Below, piece after piece: positions 24,381 through 33,071 of a DNA stretch of 64,000 nucleotides; position 1 is the stretch's first letter, and every line of letters starts with the position of its first letter. The DNA lies in NCBI RefSeq assembly GCF_009858175.1, contig NZ_CP047393.1, positions 496,001 through 560,000 on the forward strand, written 5' to 3'. This stretch comes from Pontibacillus sp. HMF3514. GTDB taxonomy: Bacteria; Bacillota; Bacilli; Bacillales; BH030062. The notes below the pieces were generated by a model, which saw only the letters and a program-made list of their open reading frames with translations, did not search any database and had not been told where the DNA came from. Made by a program: the position numbers and the translations under genes.

Positions 24381-25388
24381 TTATTTAGCTGCTTTTTGTA
24401 GTTTCGTAATCATCTTTAATGAACGTCCTGTTCCGATTGCTACGGACTCTAGTGGATTAGGTGCTAGATGAACAGGTACATAGATCTCTTTACTTAACCA
24501 GTCTTGCATTCCTTTTAGTAAAGCGCCTCCGCCTGTAATGACAACACCATGATCTACGATATCACCACTAAGTTCAGGTGGGCAGTCTTCTAAGGTAGCA
24601 CGTACTGTCTCAAGAATGTGTTCAAGAGATTCACGAAGAGCAGATTGAATTTCTGTAGATGTTAACTCTATCGTTTTTGGTAATCCTGTTACCATATCGC
24701 GACCGCGTACATCCATTGTTTCTTCTTCATGCTCAATTAGTGCGTAACCGATTTGCATTTTAATTTGTTCGGCGGTTCGTTCACCAATTAAAATATTGTA
24801 ATGTTTTCGTACATGTTGGATGATCTCCTCATCCATTTTGTCGCCACCATTACGGATGGAACGGCAGGATACAACCCCTCCAAATGAGATGATTGCTACT
24901 TCGCTTGTACCGCCACCAATATCTAAAATAACGTTTGCGACAGGTTCTTCTACTGGTAGATCAGCACCAATTGCTGCTGCAACTGGTTCTTCTATTAAAT
25001 GAACATGCTTAGCACCATAGCTTTTAACAGCATTATGTATAGCACGACGTTCAACAGAAGTAGATCCAGAAGGTGTGCAAATCACAACAGTAGGTTTTCG
25101 CATAGAAAGTCCCATTTTCTTACTGACTTTCTTTAGCATAGCCTTAAGCATTTGCGCCGTAATATCATAATCCGCAATAACCCCTTCACGTAGAGGACGA
25201 ATAGGAATTACGTTTTTAGGTGTTTTACCAACCATACGCTTTGCTTCAGTTCCAACAGCCAATACGTTTTTCGTGTCCGTATCGATAGCTACGACTGATG
25301 GCTCGTTTAATACAATACCTTTATTTTTTGAATATATCAGAACATTTGCGGTACCTAAGTCGATACCAATTTCTGCATTTGCTAACAT
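24381..25388 (-). CDS. mreBH: MreB-like actin homologue MreBH
   Basis: 335 residues, the exact size of B. subtilis MreBH. Actin-fold nucleotide motifs: [15 protein letters not shown] (phosphate 1), [31 protein letters not shown] (phosphate 2), [10 protein letters not shown]. It polymerises under the membrane and guides lateral wall synthesis; in B. subtilis MreBH also localises the hydrolase LytE. It is monocistronic and away from mreCD, which separates MreBH and Mbl from MreB; residue pattern favours MreBH over Mbl. A GGGGGAG site precedes the ATG. Confidence 0.92.
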   Translation of the reverse strand: MLANAEIGIDLGTANVLIYSKNKGIVLNEPSVVAIDTDTKNVLAVGTEAKRMVGKTPKNVIPIRPLREGVIADYDITAQMLKAMLKKVSKKMGLSMRKPTVVICTPSGSTSVERRAIHNAVKSYGAKHVHLIEEPVAAAIGADLPVEEPVANVILDIGGGTSEVAIISFGGVVSCRSIRNGGDKMDEEIIQHVRKHYNILIGERTAEQIKMQIGYALIEHEEETMDVRGRDMVTGLPKTIELTSTEIQSALRESLEHILETVRATLEDCPPELSGDIVDHGVVITGGGALLKGMQDWLSKEIYVPVHLAPNPLESVAIGTGRSLKMITKLQKAAK

Positions 25389-25611
25389 GATATAGCTCCC
25401 CCATAGATGTTAAATAAGTCTCCTATATTTCTTCTACAATTGTAAGTGATTTCTGGGGGTGACGAACATGGTAAATGATGGTGAAGGTCGAATTCGGAAT
25501 TTTCTCGTCGATTAAACCAGTTGTTATGTCAGTTTTTGTTGGTTTTATTTGCATGAAAAAGTTGGCTGTAAAAAAATTTTTGATGAATGACTTTCACTTG
25601 TTTGGAAATGA

Positions 25612-25620
25612 TGGTACAAT
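25612..25620 (+). promoter_or_regulatory. Extended -10 promoter candidate of the yflJ-like gene
   Basis: TGGTACAAT, 61 bases before the start codon; no strong -35 was found. Confidence 0.35.
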
Positions 25621-25680
25621 GACTAACGATGATTATTGCACTGTAATTCTACATGAACTATATATGAAAGGATGATAGGG

Positions 25681-25812
25681 ATGCATATCGGAAGCAAAGG
25701 TTGGTACGTTAACGAACTGAAAAAGCTAGGCATGAGCCGTTATGAAGGTCGCAAGCTTGAGAGCTACAAAAAGCACATTCTTGCAAACCTATACTTTGAT
25801 CGCGCAAAGTAA
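25681..25812 (+). CDS. YflJ-like small protein (DUF2639)
   Basis: 43 residues, beginning MHIGSKGWYVNELKKLGM and ending ILANLYFDRAK, with RKLESYK in the middle; this is the pattern of the small DUF2639/YflJ family of Bacilli. Function unknown. AAAGGATGATAGGG precedes the ATG, and a strong terminator follows 15 bases after the stop, both supporting a real gene. Confidence 0.85.
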   Translation: MHIGSKGWYVNELKKLGMSRYEGRKLESYKKHILANLYFDRAK

Positions 25813-25827
25813 GATATGTCATGTAGG

Positions 25828-25855
25828 GCAGGGAGCATAAGCTTCCTGCTTTTTT
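25828..25855 (+). terminator. Terminator after yflJ-like gene
   Basis: Stem GCAGGGAGC/GCTTCCTGC (one G-U pair), 4-base loop, T6. Confidence 0.9.
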
Positions 25856-25860
25856 CTTTG

Positions 25861-26070
25861 TCTAGGAAATTATAAAATTGGTGGCTTGTGTGTAACTCAT
25901 TTATGAGAGCGTGGCCGCGTCTAGCTCCAGCGCCCAGCAACGAAGGGACTTCCCTCGCCTCCGTTAGATAAGTCAACATCAAATTGCTTCACAATTTGTG
26001 TTTCCTTTATCTTACTAAGGGCTCAGTCCAGTCCCTTCGTTGCTAAACGGGCGTTTGCGCTTTTGTTCTT
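25861..26070 (+). repeat. Family E intergenic repeat (TCTAGCTCCAGCGCC type), copy 1
   Basis: GTCTAGCTCCAGCGCC followed by CAACGAAGGGACT, then TCGCCTCCGT...TAAGTCAACATC, and a distal arm AGTCCCTTCGTTGCTAAAC with GGCG...GCGCTTTT. The two CAACGAAGGGACT arms pair over about 120 bases. Related copies at 48095 (longer) and 60126 (internally deleted). Confidence 0.92.
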
Positions 26071-26140
26071 TTATATGGAACTTAATTATTTTTGATATAT
26101 ATTATTTCGACAATAAACGAGATGAAGGGAGGGGAGACCT

Positions 26141-26890
26141 ATGAGTTCTGAGTATTTGTCTTATCAGGAGATTTTGCGTAAGTGTGAGTTGTTAAATGAA
26201 CAATATGAACTGAATGATGAGTATTTTGGTAATATTGTGGATCAGTTGCTTGCAAGCGACAGGTCTGCAAATGAGGTCATTATGGATGGATTTCAACAGC
26301 TTCTTCAGCAGGTAAGTGAAGAAATGACGAAGATGGAAGGGTTTATGGATGCGAAAGCTTCATGTTTTATGGGGTGTGCATTCTGTTGTTACTTCCCGAT
26401 CATCATTACTGAACTTGAAGCCAAAACGATGAAACGTATCATTGATAACTGGCCGGAGGAACGCAGACAACGAATTATGAATCATCTTGAACAGTATCTA
26501 TCAACTTATAAAGATGAAATAGAGCATGTGACTTCTTTAGACCGAGAAAATGATCCAGACTTTAAGCGTAAGTATATTGCGTCTCAAGTTCCTTGTCCGA
26601 TGCTGGATACGGAAACGAATATGTGCATGGCCTATGAGATTCGACCGATCCCTTGTCGCACCTATGTAAATTATTCGGACCCAAAGGTATGTGCAGAGAA
26701 TTACCTTCCTAAAGAAACCTTCAGTTATGAGTTTCTATATGAATTTTACATGGGCGCCTTAAATGAAATCCTTCAAGAGTTATACGAAGATGGGGAACCG
26801 AACTTTGTAGATTATCCAACTGATGTATGGCAATATGATTATCTTGCCAATTGGGTTAAAGATTGGGTTTCAACCGAACAAAACAGTTAA
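26141..26890 (+). CDS. YkgJ family cysteine-cluster protein
   Basis: 249 residues with two cysteine groups: CFMGCAFCCYFPI near residue 75 and CPMLDTETNMC...RPIPCRTY plus a later C, the YkgJ (CxxCxxCC) pattern thought to bind zinc or an Fe-S cluster. The rest is helical and acidic. Function unknown. GGGAGGGGAG precedes the ATG. The MOSC gene follows after 33 bases with no terminator, suggesting co-transcription. Confidence 0.83.
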   Translation: MSSEYLSYQEILRKCELLNEQYELNDEYFGNIVDQLLASDRSANEVIMDGFQQLLQQVSEEMTKMEGFMDAKASCFMGCAFCCYFPIIITELEAKTMKRIIDNWPEERRQRIMNHLEQYLSTYKDEIEHVTSLDRENDPDFKRKYIASQVPCPMLDTETNMCMAYEIRPIPCRTYVNYSDPKVCAENYLPKETFSYEFLYEFYMGALNEILQELYEDGEPNFVDYPTDVWQYDYLANWVKDWVSTEQNS

Positions 26891-26923
26891 TTCCATGTAT
26901 AATGGGGTTAGAGGTGATGGAAC

Positions 26924-27577
26924 ATGGTATATGAATTGAAATCTGTAAATGTTGGTAAGCCCCAGTTTGTTAAGCGAAATGGAGAAGAACTCTATACAAG
27001 CTTTATTAAGACACCCACGACAGGTCGTATTGCTGTAACCAAGTTTGGGTTAGAAGGCGATGAACAAGCGGACAAAAAACACCATGGTGGTGAGCAAAAA
27101 GCAGTATGTGTTTATCCTTTTGAGCACTTCGCTTATTGGGAAGAGCAAACGGGTATGAAGATGAGTGCATCTGCATTTGGTGAGAATTTAACCATTGATG
27201 GTGTTGCAGAAGATAAGGTTTATATCGGTGACATTTTTAAATGGGGAGATGCTCAGCTTCAGATCACCCACCCACGCACACCATGTCAGCACATTTCTTT
27301 TGTCCATACCGTTAAAACATTTACGAAACAAGTGACTCAGACAGGCCTAACTGGCTTTTATGCAAAAGTCATACAAGAAGGCAGTGCTTCACTCCATGAT
27401 TCCTTTGTACGGACAGAACAAGATCCTAATCTTGTATCAGTAGCTGAGATTAACCGTTTAAAGTATAAGGATCGAAACGACCAAGAAGGCTTAGAGAGAG
27501 CTATTCAGGTTGAAGCGCTCGAACCAGAACTGAAGGCATCTTTTACAGAACGGTTAAATAAGTTAAAGGAACAATAA
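26924..27577 (+). CDS. MOSC domain protein (YiiM-like)
   Basis: 217 residues. The MOSC beta domain is seen in GLEGDEQADKKHHGG, AFGENLTIDG, and the conserved-cysteine block THPRTPCQHISF; a C-terminal 3-alpha helix follows. YiiM-type MOSC proteins use the Mo cofactor to reduce N-hydroxylated bases such as 6-hydroxylaminopurine, protecting against base-analogue toxicity. Start ATG 26924 has GAGGTGATGG upstream. Probably co-transcribed with the preceding YkgJ-type gene. Confidence 0.88.
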   Translation: MVYELKSVNVGKPQFVKRNGEELYTSFIKTPTTGRIAVTKFGLEGDEQADKKHHGGEQKAVCVYPFEHFAYWEEQTGMKMSASAFGENLTIDGVAEDKVYIGDIFKWGDAQLQITHPRTPCQHISFVHTVKTFTKQVTQTGLTGFYAKVIQEGSASLHDSFVRTEQDPNLVSVAEINRLKYKDRNDQEGLERAIQVEALEPELKASFTERLNKLKEQ

Positions 27578-27598
27578 AATATATCAGCTCTATTACAC

Positions 27599-27634
27599 AG
27601 AACCCTCTTGTTGTAACAAAGGGGTTCTTTTTTT
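27599..27634 (+). terminator. Terminator of ykgJ-MOSC operon
   Basis: Stem AGAACCC/GGGTTCT with additional inner pairing, followed by T7. Confidence 0.82.
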
Positions 27635-27868
27635 ATGCCTGTCAATAGTGATTTGAATGAAATTTATAGGTGATTTGGATTTTTATACCTAATTAAATTG
27701 AGTTAGGATGGGGTGGATTGAAACATGCTTATGACAATAACTAGGATATATCTTAAAGGTTACATAAAAAAGTTAAAATCATGTGATGGAAACGAGAACC
27801 AAAATTATTACATCAAAACCGGTGCTATAGTGGAGTTGTCCCAAAAACAACACGAGAGGAGATGGAAT

Positions 27869-28624
27869 ATGTTCAAAAAAATCGCCATCACTACTGCGTT
27901 GGCAACCGGAGTATTAATGGGGAGTCCTTTTCAATCAGAAGCAAGTGCTCAATCGAATAAGGACATCCAATTGTTCACGAATATTCAATCCAATCAACAA
28001 ATAGATCAAGAACAAATTAACCAATGGATGAACCAGATTCTATCAAACTATGAAATTCAACGGGACAAGCAAGAAGGCGCTAAGCAACCAGCACAAGAAG
28101 AAACACAGAAACAACAACAACCAACACAAAAGCAACCTGAACAAAACGAACAAGATCAAGCACAAGCAACACCAACTACACCATCACAGCAAAACGAAGC
28201 AACACAACAACAACCAACTGAACAAGAACAAAAACAAGGCTACGAGTTAAGTCAATATGAACAAAAAGTCATTGAACTAACAAACGAAAAACGTGCAGAA
28301 CAAGGTCTCTCCCCTTTAAAAATAGATAAAGAACTAAGCAAAGTAGCGCGTAAGAAGTCACAAGACATGGCTCAGAACAATTATTTCTCACACAATAGCC
28401 CAACGTACGGCTCCCCTTTTGATATGATGAAGCAATTTGGCATCGAGTACCGTACAGCTGGTGAGAATATCGCAAAAGGACAACGCAGCCCCCAAGAAGT
28501 TGTAAATGCATGGATGAATAGTGCAGGTCACCGTAAAAACATTCTTAACGAAAACTTCACCCACATCGGTGTAGGTTTTGAAGAAAACGGCAATGTATGG
28601 ACACAGCAGTTTATTGGTAAATAA
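27869..28624 (+). CDS. Secreted CAP (SCP/PR1) domain protein, YkwD-like
   Basis: 251 residues. Signal peptide MFKKIAITTALATGVLMGSP, ending near QSEASA, then a Gln/Pro/Thr/Glu-rich linker (about residues 45-130), then a CAP domain: VIELTNEKRAEQGLSPLKID, HNSPTYGSPFDMM, YRTAGENIAKG, WMNSAGHRKNILN, HIGVGF. In spore formers YkwD-like proteins occur on the spore or cell surface; CAP domains bind small lipids or act in wall interaction. GAGAGGAG precedes the ATG; the longer frame from 27725 lacks a signal at its N-terminus. Confidence 0.9.
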   Translation: MFKKIAITTALATGVLMGSPFQSEASAQSNKDIQLFTNIQSNQQIDQEQINQWMNQILSNYEIQRDKQEGAKQPAQEETQKQQQPTQKQPEQNEQDQAQATPTTPSQQNEATQQQPTEQEQKQGYELSQYEQKVIELTNEKRAEQGLSPLKIDKELSKVARKKSQDMAQNNYFSHNSPTYGSPFDMMKQFGIEYRTAGENIAKGQRSPQEVVNAWMNSAGHRKNILNENFTHIGVGFEENGNVWTQQFIGK

Positions 28625-28631
28625 GCTGAAG

Positions 28632-28666
28632 AAAAAGCTGGCTCTTTAGAGTCAGCTTTTTCTCTT
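28632..28666 (+). terminator. Terminator after CAP gene
   Basis: 13-bp stem AAAAAGCTGGCTC with complement (one G-U), loop TTTA, T-rich tail. Confidence 0.92.
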
Positions 28667-28695
28667 TTAAAGAGCGGTTCGATCTTCTGTTAAAG

Positions 28696-28970
28696 CCCCC
28701 TTATGTGGAAGACTTGATTTCGAGATATTGTGCGGTGAAGGTCCGTTGCTTTTATGAGGGGTAGGGGTTCAGTGAAACGGCAATACTCCTGCTGCCCCAC
28801 ACGACGTGGGGTAGGTCGACGTTGCCACACGATGTGGCGGTCTTAGTCGATCTTCATTATTTACTTTCAGCCTCCTCGTCACTTCGTTCCTGCGGGGTCT
28901 CGGCCGCCCTTTCTACCGCGGGAGTTTGCCGTTTCCCTCACCCCTTTGCGTTTATGGAGATTAACGGACT
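28696..28970 (+). repeat. Family D intergenic repeat, copy 3 (with a 70-base insert)
   Basis: Same ends as D copy 2. After GGCAATACTCCTG the usual ~15 bases are replaced by about 70 containing two small hairpins (CCCCAC/GTGGGG and GCCACA/TGTGGC) before the core resumes with GCCTCCTCGTCACTTCG. Confidence 0.88.
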
Positions 28971-28991
28971 CTGGTTGTGTGATTTCTTAAC

Positions 28992-29178
28992 CTTACGGAC
29001 ATCTGTTCCGTTATTTTATCTTAATCTAACTTCATTGAAGAGCTTACGGACATTCATTCCGTTATTTGCTTCAAATCACCTTGAAAAAGACCAATTTGTC
29101 ACAAATAAGGTATCATATGTCCGTAACGACTCTCGTAATGCCTTAAAAGTTCAAAATAAAGGAACAGATGTCCGTAAG
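28992..29178 (+). mobile_element. 187-bp MITE-like element (family C), copy 2
   Basis: Terminal inverted repeats of about 25 bp; identical in length to the copy at 9515-9701 and differing at scattered positions only. It sits exactly between a D and a B repeat. Confidence 0.8.
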
Positions 29179-29390
29179 CATCGACCTCTCAACATCGCTG
29201 CGGTTCCGTTATTCACCATTTGGCCAAGGTGGGCTGTGGAACGGGTTGACTCCTCCGGTAGAAAGGGCGAGCGAGATCCCGCAGGAGCGAAGTGACGAGG
29301 AAGCTCGATCGGTCTTCCGGGGAAAGCAACCCGTTCCACAGCCCGTCGAACTGCATAAACGTAACGGAACCATCCCGCACCAGCTTATTC
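29179..29390 (+). repeat. Family B intergenic repeat, copy 3
   Basis: Perfect GGCTGTGGAACGGGTTG arm pair and the same core as copies at 9293 and 21605; differs from copy 2 at only a few positions within the dyad. Confidence 0.92.
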
Positions 29391-29614
29391 AAGATTACTG
29401 AATAATTTCTTTATTAAGATCTTACCTGAAAACTCTTTAAATACAACATACTATACTTACTCTCTTACCAAGCTTACTAAAATATATAATAGGAAAATGT
29501 GAATAACATATACTAATTAAACCATGCCTTAGTTTCGGATTAAGATTAAAGGGAATGAGTTTAATAAAGAAAATATGAGTCCTTCATTCTCGAAGGTTGT
29601 AAGGAGGTTGCAAC

Positions 29615-30058
29615 TTGGATTATTTGAATCGTGCCTTGGAGTTGGCTGTTGATAATGTTCGAGAAGGAGGAGAGCCATTTGGAGCTGTTCTGGTGAGAGG
29701 GGATGAAGTGTTAGCGGAAGGTGTGAACAAGCTTCATCAGCGATATGATGTGAGTGTACATGCTGAGTTAGAAGCGATTCGTAAAGCACAAAACTCTCTA
29801 GAAACGATGGACCTTCGTGATTGCGTTATGTATGCCAGTGGTGAACCTTGTCCAATGTGTCTAACAGCTATGTATTTTTCAGGTATTAAAAAGGTCTATT
29901 ATGCACAAACCATACATGATGCAGAGGAAGCAGGTCTCGGATTATCAAAGCATGTCTATATGGAACTTTCTAAACAGAAAGAGCAACGTGAAATGGACAT
30001 GATACATGTAACAGTTGATGATAAAAACTTAGATGCTTTAACTCATTATAAAGGATAG
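29615..30058 (+). CDS. guaD: Guanine deaminase-like nucleoside deaminase
   Basis: 147 residues of the CMP/dCMP deaminase fold. Zinc ligands are in HAELEAI (His plus catalytic Glu) and EPCPMCLTAM (PCxxC). The C-terminal GLSKHVYMELS region and length match bacterial guanine deaminase (GuaD), which converts guanine to xanthine. The TTG start at 29615 has AAGGAGG 7 bases upstream. The preceding 224 bases after the B repeat are AT-rich with a TATAAT-like element but no structured leader was seen. Confidence 0.88.
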   Translation: MDYLNRALELAVDNVREGGEPFGAVLVRGDEVLAEGVNKLHQRYDVSVHAELEAIRKAQNSLETMDLRDCVMYASGEPCPMCLTAMYFSGIKKVYYAQTIHDAEEAGLGLSKHVYMELSKQKEQREMDMIHVTVDDKNLDALTHYKG

Positions 30059-30095
30059 GAAGTTTTTCCAAATCCTTGGTATGAAAGGGTTTTTC

Positions 30096-30124
30096 TTGAC
30101 AAAGCCTTGCAACCGTTTTACTCT
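30096..30124 (+). promoter_or_regulatory. Candidate promoter of the PTS EIIA gene
   Basis: Perfect TTGACA, 17-base spacer, weak TACTCT. Confidence 0.4.
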
Positions 30125-30192
30125 AACAGTATCAACTTGTATATACAGGATTGCGTATAGAATTTATAAAATACATTAAAGGTGGTTCATAT

Positions 30193-30696
30193 ATGTTAAA
30201 AAAACTATTTGGCAAGAAGAATGATCAAAATACCGAAGAAGTTTTAGTTTCTCCATTGAACGGTAAAATTCTAGAACTTAGTGAAGTACCAGACCCAGTT
30301 TTCTCACAAAAAATGATGGGTGATGGTTTAGCGATTGAACCATCTGAAGGTAAGGTAGTAAGTCCAGTAGAAGCTGAAATCGTTCAGCTTTTCCCAACGA
30401 AGCACGCTGTTGGATTAAAAACGGATTCTGGTCTTGAAGTACTGATCCACATCGGTCTTGAAACCGTAAGTATGGAAGGTGAAGGTTTTGAAGGTCATGT
30501 TGAAGTAGGCGACAAAGTGAAACCAGGTGATGATCTGATCTCATTCGATATGGACCTTGTGAATGAAAAAGCGAAAAGTACCATCACACCAGTTATCCTA
30601 ACGAATGGGGATGATGTAGTAGAATCTAAAGAAGTGCTTAACACGGGTGAAGCTACAAAAGGTGAAACAGAATTATTAAAGGTAAACTTAAAATAA
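30193..30696 (+). CDS. crr: PTS glucose-type EIIA protein (stand-alone)
   Basis: 167 residues, all EIIA(Glc). The two active-site histidines are His71 (PTKHAVGLKT) and His86 (EVLIHIGLETV), the latter being the phosphorylated one by analogy with E. coli; conserved SPVEAEIVQL and VGDKVKPGDDLISFD follow. It receives phosphate from HPr and passes it to an EIIB of a sugar permease. The gene is free-standing, whereas B. subtilis mostly has it fused to PtsG. The ATG at 30193 has AAAGGTGG upstream. Confidence 0.9.
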   Translation: MLKKLFGKKNDQNTEEVLVSPLNGKILELSEVPDPVFSQKMMGDGLAIEPSEGKVVSPVEAEIVQLFPTKHAVGLKTDSGLEVLIHIGLETVSMEGEGFEGHVEVGDKVKPGDDLISFDMDLVNEKAKSTITPVILTNGDDVVESKEVLNTGEATKGETELLKVNLK

Positions 30697-30701
30697 CACA
30701 T

Positions 30702-30735
30702 AAAAAAGTCAGCCTCTATTGGGCTGACTTTTTTA
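30702..30735. terminator. Bidirectional terminator between crr and glsA
   Basis: Stem AAAAAAGTCAGCC/GGCTGACTTTTTT with A and T runs on the two sides. The last codons and stop of glsA lie inside it. Confidence 0.9.
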
Positions 30736-31684
30736 TGTCATTCGTATGTGTTTGGTTAAAGATATTTAGATTTAAATCACTCGAGATACGTTGTAAAATC
30801 TTCGCACCACCCACGCTATTTCCTTTTTTATTGATAGCTGGACCAAAGACACCAATGCCATAACGGCCTGGAACTGCACTGAAAATCCCGCCACTAATCC
30901 CACTTTTACAAGGGAAACCAACCTCAACGGCAAAATTGCCTGACTCATTATACATGCCTGAAGTCATCATAATCGCTTGAATGGTATTTAAATGACTCGG
31001 TGAAACCAATTGTGTATTTTGTTCAATTAAATGTCCTCCATTTGCAATAAATAGACCGATTTTGGCCAAGTCTTCCACCTGTAATCGAATGGAGTTTATA
31101 CGAAAATATAGGTCAAGAGCATCTTGAGGGTTTAAGGCTACTGCTCCTGAGCTGCTCATGTAATAAGCAAGAGCACGATTTCGGTCACCTTTTACTTTTT
31201 CAGCTTCATATACGTCTTGGTCCATTTCAATGTTTTCATTACCTGTGATTGTTTTCAGCATCATGAGAATACGATCGAAACGCTCTTCCACGGTATCACC
31301 TTTAATGAGGGAGCATATTGCTATGGCGCCTGCATTCACCATAGGGTTAAAGGGGCGGTGGACATCGCCAGATTCCAGGTGACTTATCGTATTGAAGAAG
31401 TCACCCATTGGCTCCATTCCAACAGTCTGGAACACTTTTTCCTTGCCTAGATCTTCTAAGGCGATCATAAGACTTATGACTTTTGATGCGCTTTGCAAGG
31501 AAAAAGAAACATCTGTTGCTCCTGCTGCATAGATGTTGTGATTAAGGTCCATTACAGCAACACCAAGATCATTTTGGTTCAATTCATCTAGCCCAGGAAT
31601 CCCTGTCATGACTTCACCTTTAGTTGTGTAAGGTTTATATTCAGTGATTAACTCTTTTAAATAATCATTACTAAGTCGGACCAT
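30716..31684 (-). CDS. glsA: Glutaminase A
   Basis: 322 residues of the serine-dependent beta-lactamase-like glutaminase family that converts glutamine to glutamate and ammonia. Catalytic Ser65-x-x-Lys68 in SLQSASKVIS, the conserved NPMVNAGAI, and the late GFPCKSGISGGI loop are seen. GAAAGGAG is directly fused to the ATG at 31690; the ATG at 31684 has a 6-base spacer and starts MVRLSNDYL. Salt-tolerant glutaminases are common in this group. Convergent with crr. Confidence 0.94.
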   Translation of the reverse strand: MVRLSNDYLKELITEYKPYTTKGEVMTGIPGLDELNQNDLGVAVMDLNHNIYAAGATDVSFSLQSASKVISLMIALEDLGKEKVFQTVGMEPMGDFFNTISHLESGDVHRPFNPMVNAGAIAICSLIKGDTVEERFDRILMMLKTITGNENIEMDQDVYEAEKVKGDRNRALAYYMSSSGAVALNPQDALDLYFRINSIRLQVEDLAKIGLFIANGGHLIEQNTQLVSPSHLNTIQAIMMTSGMYNESGNFAVEVGFPCKSGISGGIFSAVPGRYGIGVFGPAINKKGNSVGGAKILQRISSDLNLNIFNQTHTNDIKKSAQ

Positions 31685-31837
31685 AGGCATCTCCTTTCGA
31701 CCATTAAGTGGTCATAGATATGTATCCTAAAGATAAAGGCATGAAACCTTTAGTGACTAAATACATAAGGGAGGGAGGTGTGTTAAAATTAATGGGAAGA
31801 AGTCTTTTATAATCCCGTTATAAAGGAGTTGGGCTGG

Positions 31838-32212
31838 ATGGATTTTGCGTTTCGAATGGCTGAGGAGCGAATTAAGCAAGCAGATAAAAATGGTGAATTT
31901 AAAGATTTACCAGGAAAAGGGAAGCCCTTAGACTTAAGTGAGATTAATGCTGTTCCAGAGGATCTGCGTATGGGATATACCATTATGAAAAATGCCAACA
32001 TGATTCCGGAAGAAATGCAGATTAAAAAAGACATTGTCAAGCTCGAGGACTTACTTCAATTTTGTGAAGATCCTAAAGAGGAAGCGTCTTTACGAAAAGA
32101 AATTAACGAAAAGCAACTGCGCTTTCAAACATTGATGGACAAACGTAAAATGAAACAATCCGGTGCATTTCGACAATATAGAGGTAAAATTAATCGGAAA
32201 ATAGGATTCTAA
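31838..32212 (+). CDS. DUF1992 protein (DnaJ-homologue C28-like domain)
   Basis: 124 residues. The family core is MAEERIKQADKNGEF followed by LPGKGKPLDL, then LRMGYTIMKNANMIPEE. Many Gram-positive bacteria have one small DUF1992 gene; function unknown, proposed co-chaperone-like. AAAGGAG is 9 bases from the ATG at 31838, whereas the TTG at 31829 abuts it. Highly charged, cytoplasmic. Closed by terminator 32221. Confidence 0.85.
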   Translation: MDFAFRMAEERIKQADKNGEFKDLPGKGKPLDLSEINAVPEDLRMGYTIMKNANMIPEEMQIKKDIVKLEDLLQFCEDPKEEASLRKEINEKQLRFQTLMDKRKMKQSGAFRQYRGKINRKIGF

Positions 32213-32220
32213 TAAAACGA

Positions 32221-32253
32221 AAGCTGACTCTTCTATAGAGATCAGCTTTTTTA
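32221..32253 (+). terminator. Terminator after DUF1992 gene
   Basis: Stem AAAGCTGA/TCAGCTTT with inner CTCT/AGAG pairing, then T7. Confidence 0.85.
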
Positions 32254-32265
32254 TATCTTCATTGT

Positions 32266-32279
32266 GAGTGAGTACTCAC
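32266..32279. promoter_or_regulatory. TetR-type operator site 1
   Basis: TGAGT-GAGT-ACTCA, dyad immediately upstream of the -35 element of the ABC exporter operon. Confidence 0.65.
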
Positions 32280-32280
32280 T

Positions 32281-32308
32281 TTACAATGAAGAGATTTTTG
32301 ATAAAATA
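32281..32308 (+). promoter_or_regulatory. Promoter of ABC exporter-tetR operon
   Basis: TTTACA, 16-base spacer, TAAAAT (5/6 of the -10 consensus), lying exactly between two matching operator dyads. Confidence 0.55.
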
Positions 32309-32313
32309 AAAAT

Positions 32314-32327
32314 GAGTAATCACTCAC
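32314..32327. promoter_or_regulatory. TetR-type operator site 2
   Basis: TGAGT-AATC-ACTCA, same arms and spacer as site 1, centre 48 bases downstream, just after the -10. Confidence 0.65.
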
Positions 32328-32351
32328 ATTAGTTTGAGGAGGGTGAAAAGG

Positions 32352-33071
32352 ATGGATATGGTACGAGTGAAGGATGTCGCTCACTCCTTTGGTAGGGAAG
32401 AAGTATTGAAAGAAGTTAATCTTTCTATTCAGGAAGGGGAAATCTTTGGTTTATTAGGACCTTCAGGTGCAGGTAAGACAACGCTTGTAAAAATGATTGT
32501 TGGAATTTTAGAAGCGGATCGGGGGGAAGCCTGGGTAAAGGATGTCAAAATGCCTTCTCTTGAACAGATGAAGGTATTAGGATACATGGCTCAATCTGAT
32601 GCCTTATACAACGAGTTATCAGCTAGAGAAAACTTAGACTTTTTTGGTTCAATTTATGGATTAAAATCAAAAAAGCGAAAGCAAAGAATCGAAGAAGTCA
32701 TGAATATCGTTGACCTTTATGATCATTTGGATAAACCGGTACACAAGTATTCAGGGGGGATGAAGCGACGCCTCTCGTTAGCCGCAGCTTTATTACACGA
32801 GCCGGACCTTCTTATTTTAGATGAACCCACCGTAGGAATTGATCCTATTTTACGTCAGTCTATATGGAACGAATTAAAGCGATGGCAGGAGAATGGTACA
32901 ACCATTATTGTAACGACCCATGTCATGGATGAAGCGGGTAAATGTGATCGTCTAGCTATGCTTCGAGATGGCTATGTGATCGCTACAGGTTCGCCACAAG
33001 AATTAAGAGAGAAAAGCCATACGGAAACAATAGAAGAGGCGTTTTTAGCTTATGGAGGTGATAAAGCATGA
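32352..33071 (+). CDS. ABC-2 type exporter, ATP-binding protein
   Basis: 239 residues. Walker A GPSGAGKTT (36-44), Q-loop QSD, signature YSGGMKRRLSLA, Walker B LLILDEPTVGID and switch His in TTHVMDEA are all intact. It is of the NatA/DRA type that pairs with an ABC-2 permease for drug, lipid or antibiotic efflux. GAGGAGGGTG precedes the ATG at 32352. The stop overlaps the permease start by 4 bases, so translation is coupled. Confidence 0.93.
   Translation: MDMVRVKDVAHSFGREEVLKEVNLSIQEGEIFGLLGPSGAGKTTLVKMIVGILEADRGEAWVKDVKMPSLEQMKVLGYMAQSDALYNELSARENLDFFGSIYGLKSKKRKQRIEEVMNIVDLYDHLDKPVHKYSGGMKRRLSLAAALLHEPDLLILDEPTVGIDPILRQSIWNELKRWQENGTTIIVTTHVMDEAGKCDRLAMLRDGYVIATGSPQELREKSHTETIEEAFLAYGGDKA

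Noticed and set aside
25475-25675. 66-codon open frame before the yflJ-like gene
   Set aside because: No good ribosome site, odd composition, and it covers the likely promoter of yflJ.
28070-28250. CRISPR- or repeat-like CAACAA tract
   Set aside because: It encodes the Gln-rich linker of the secreted CAP protein; the repeats are codon-level low complexity without spacers.
28822-29401. A 157-codon open frame across D, C and B repeats
   Set aside because: It crosses three separate repeat units, has no ribosome site and no recognisable protein.
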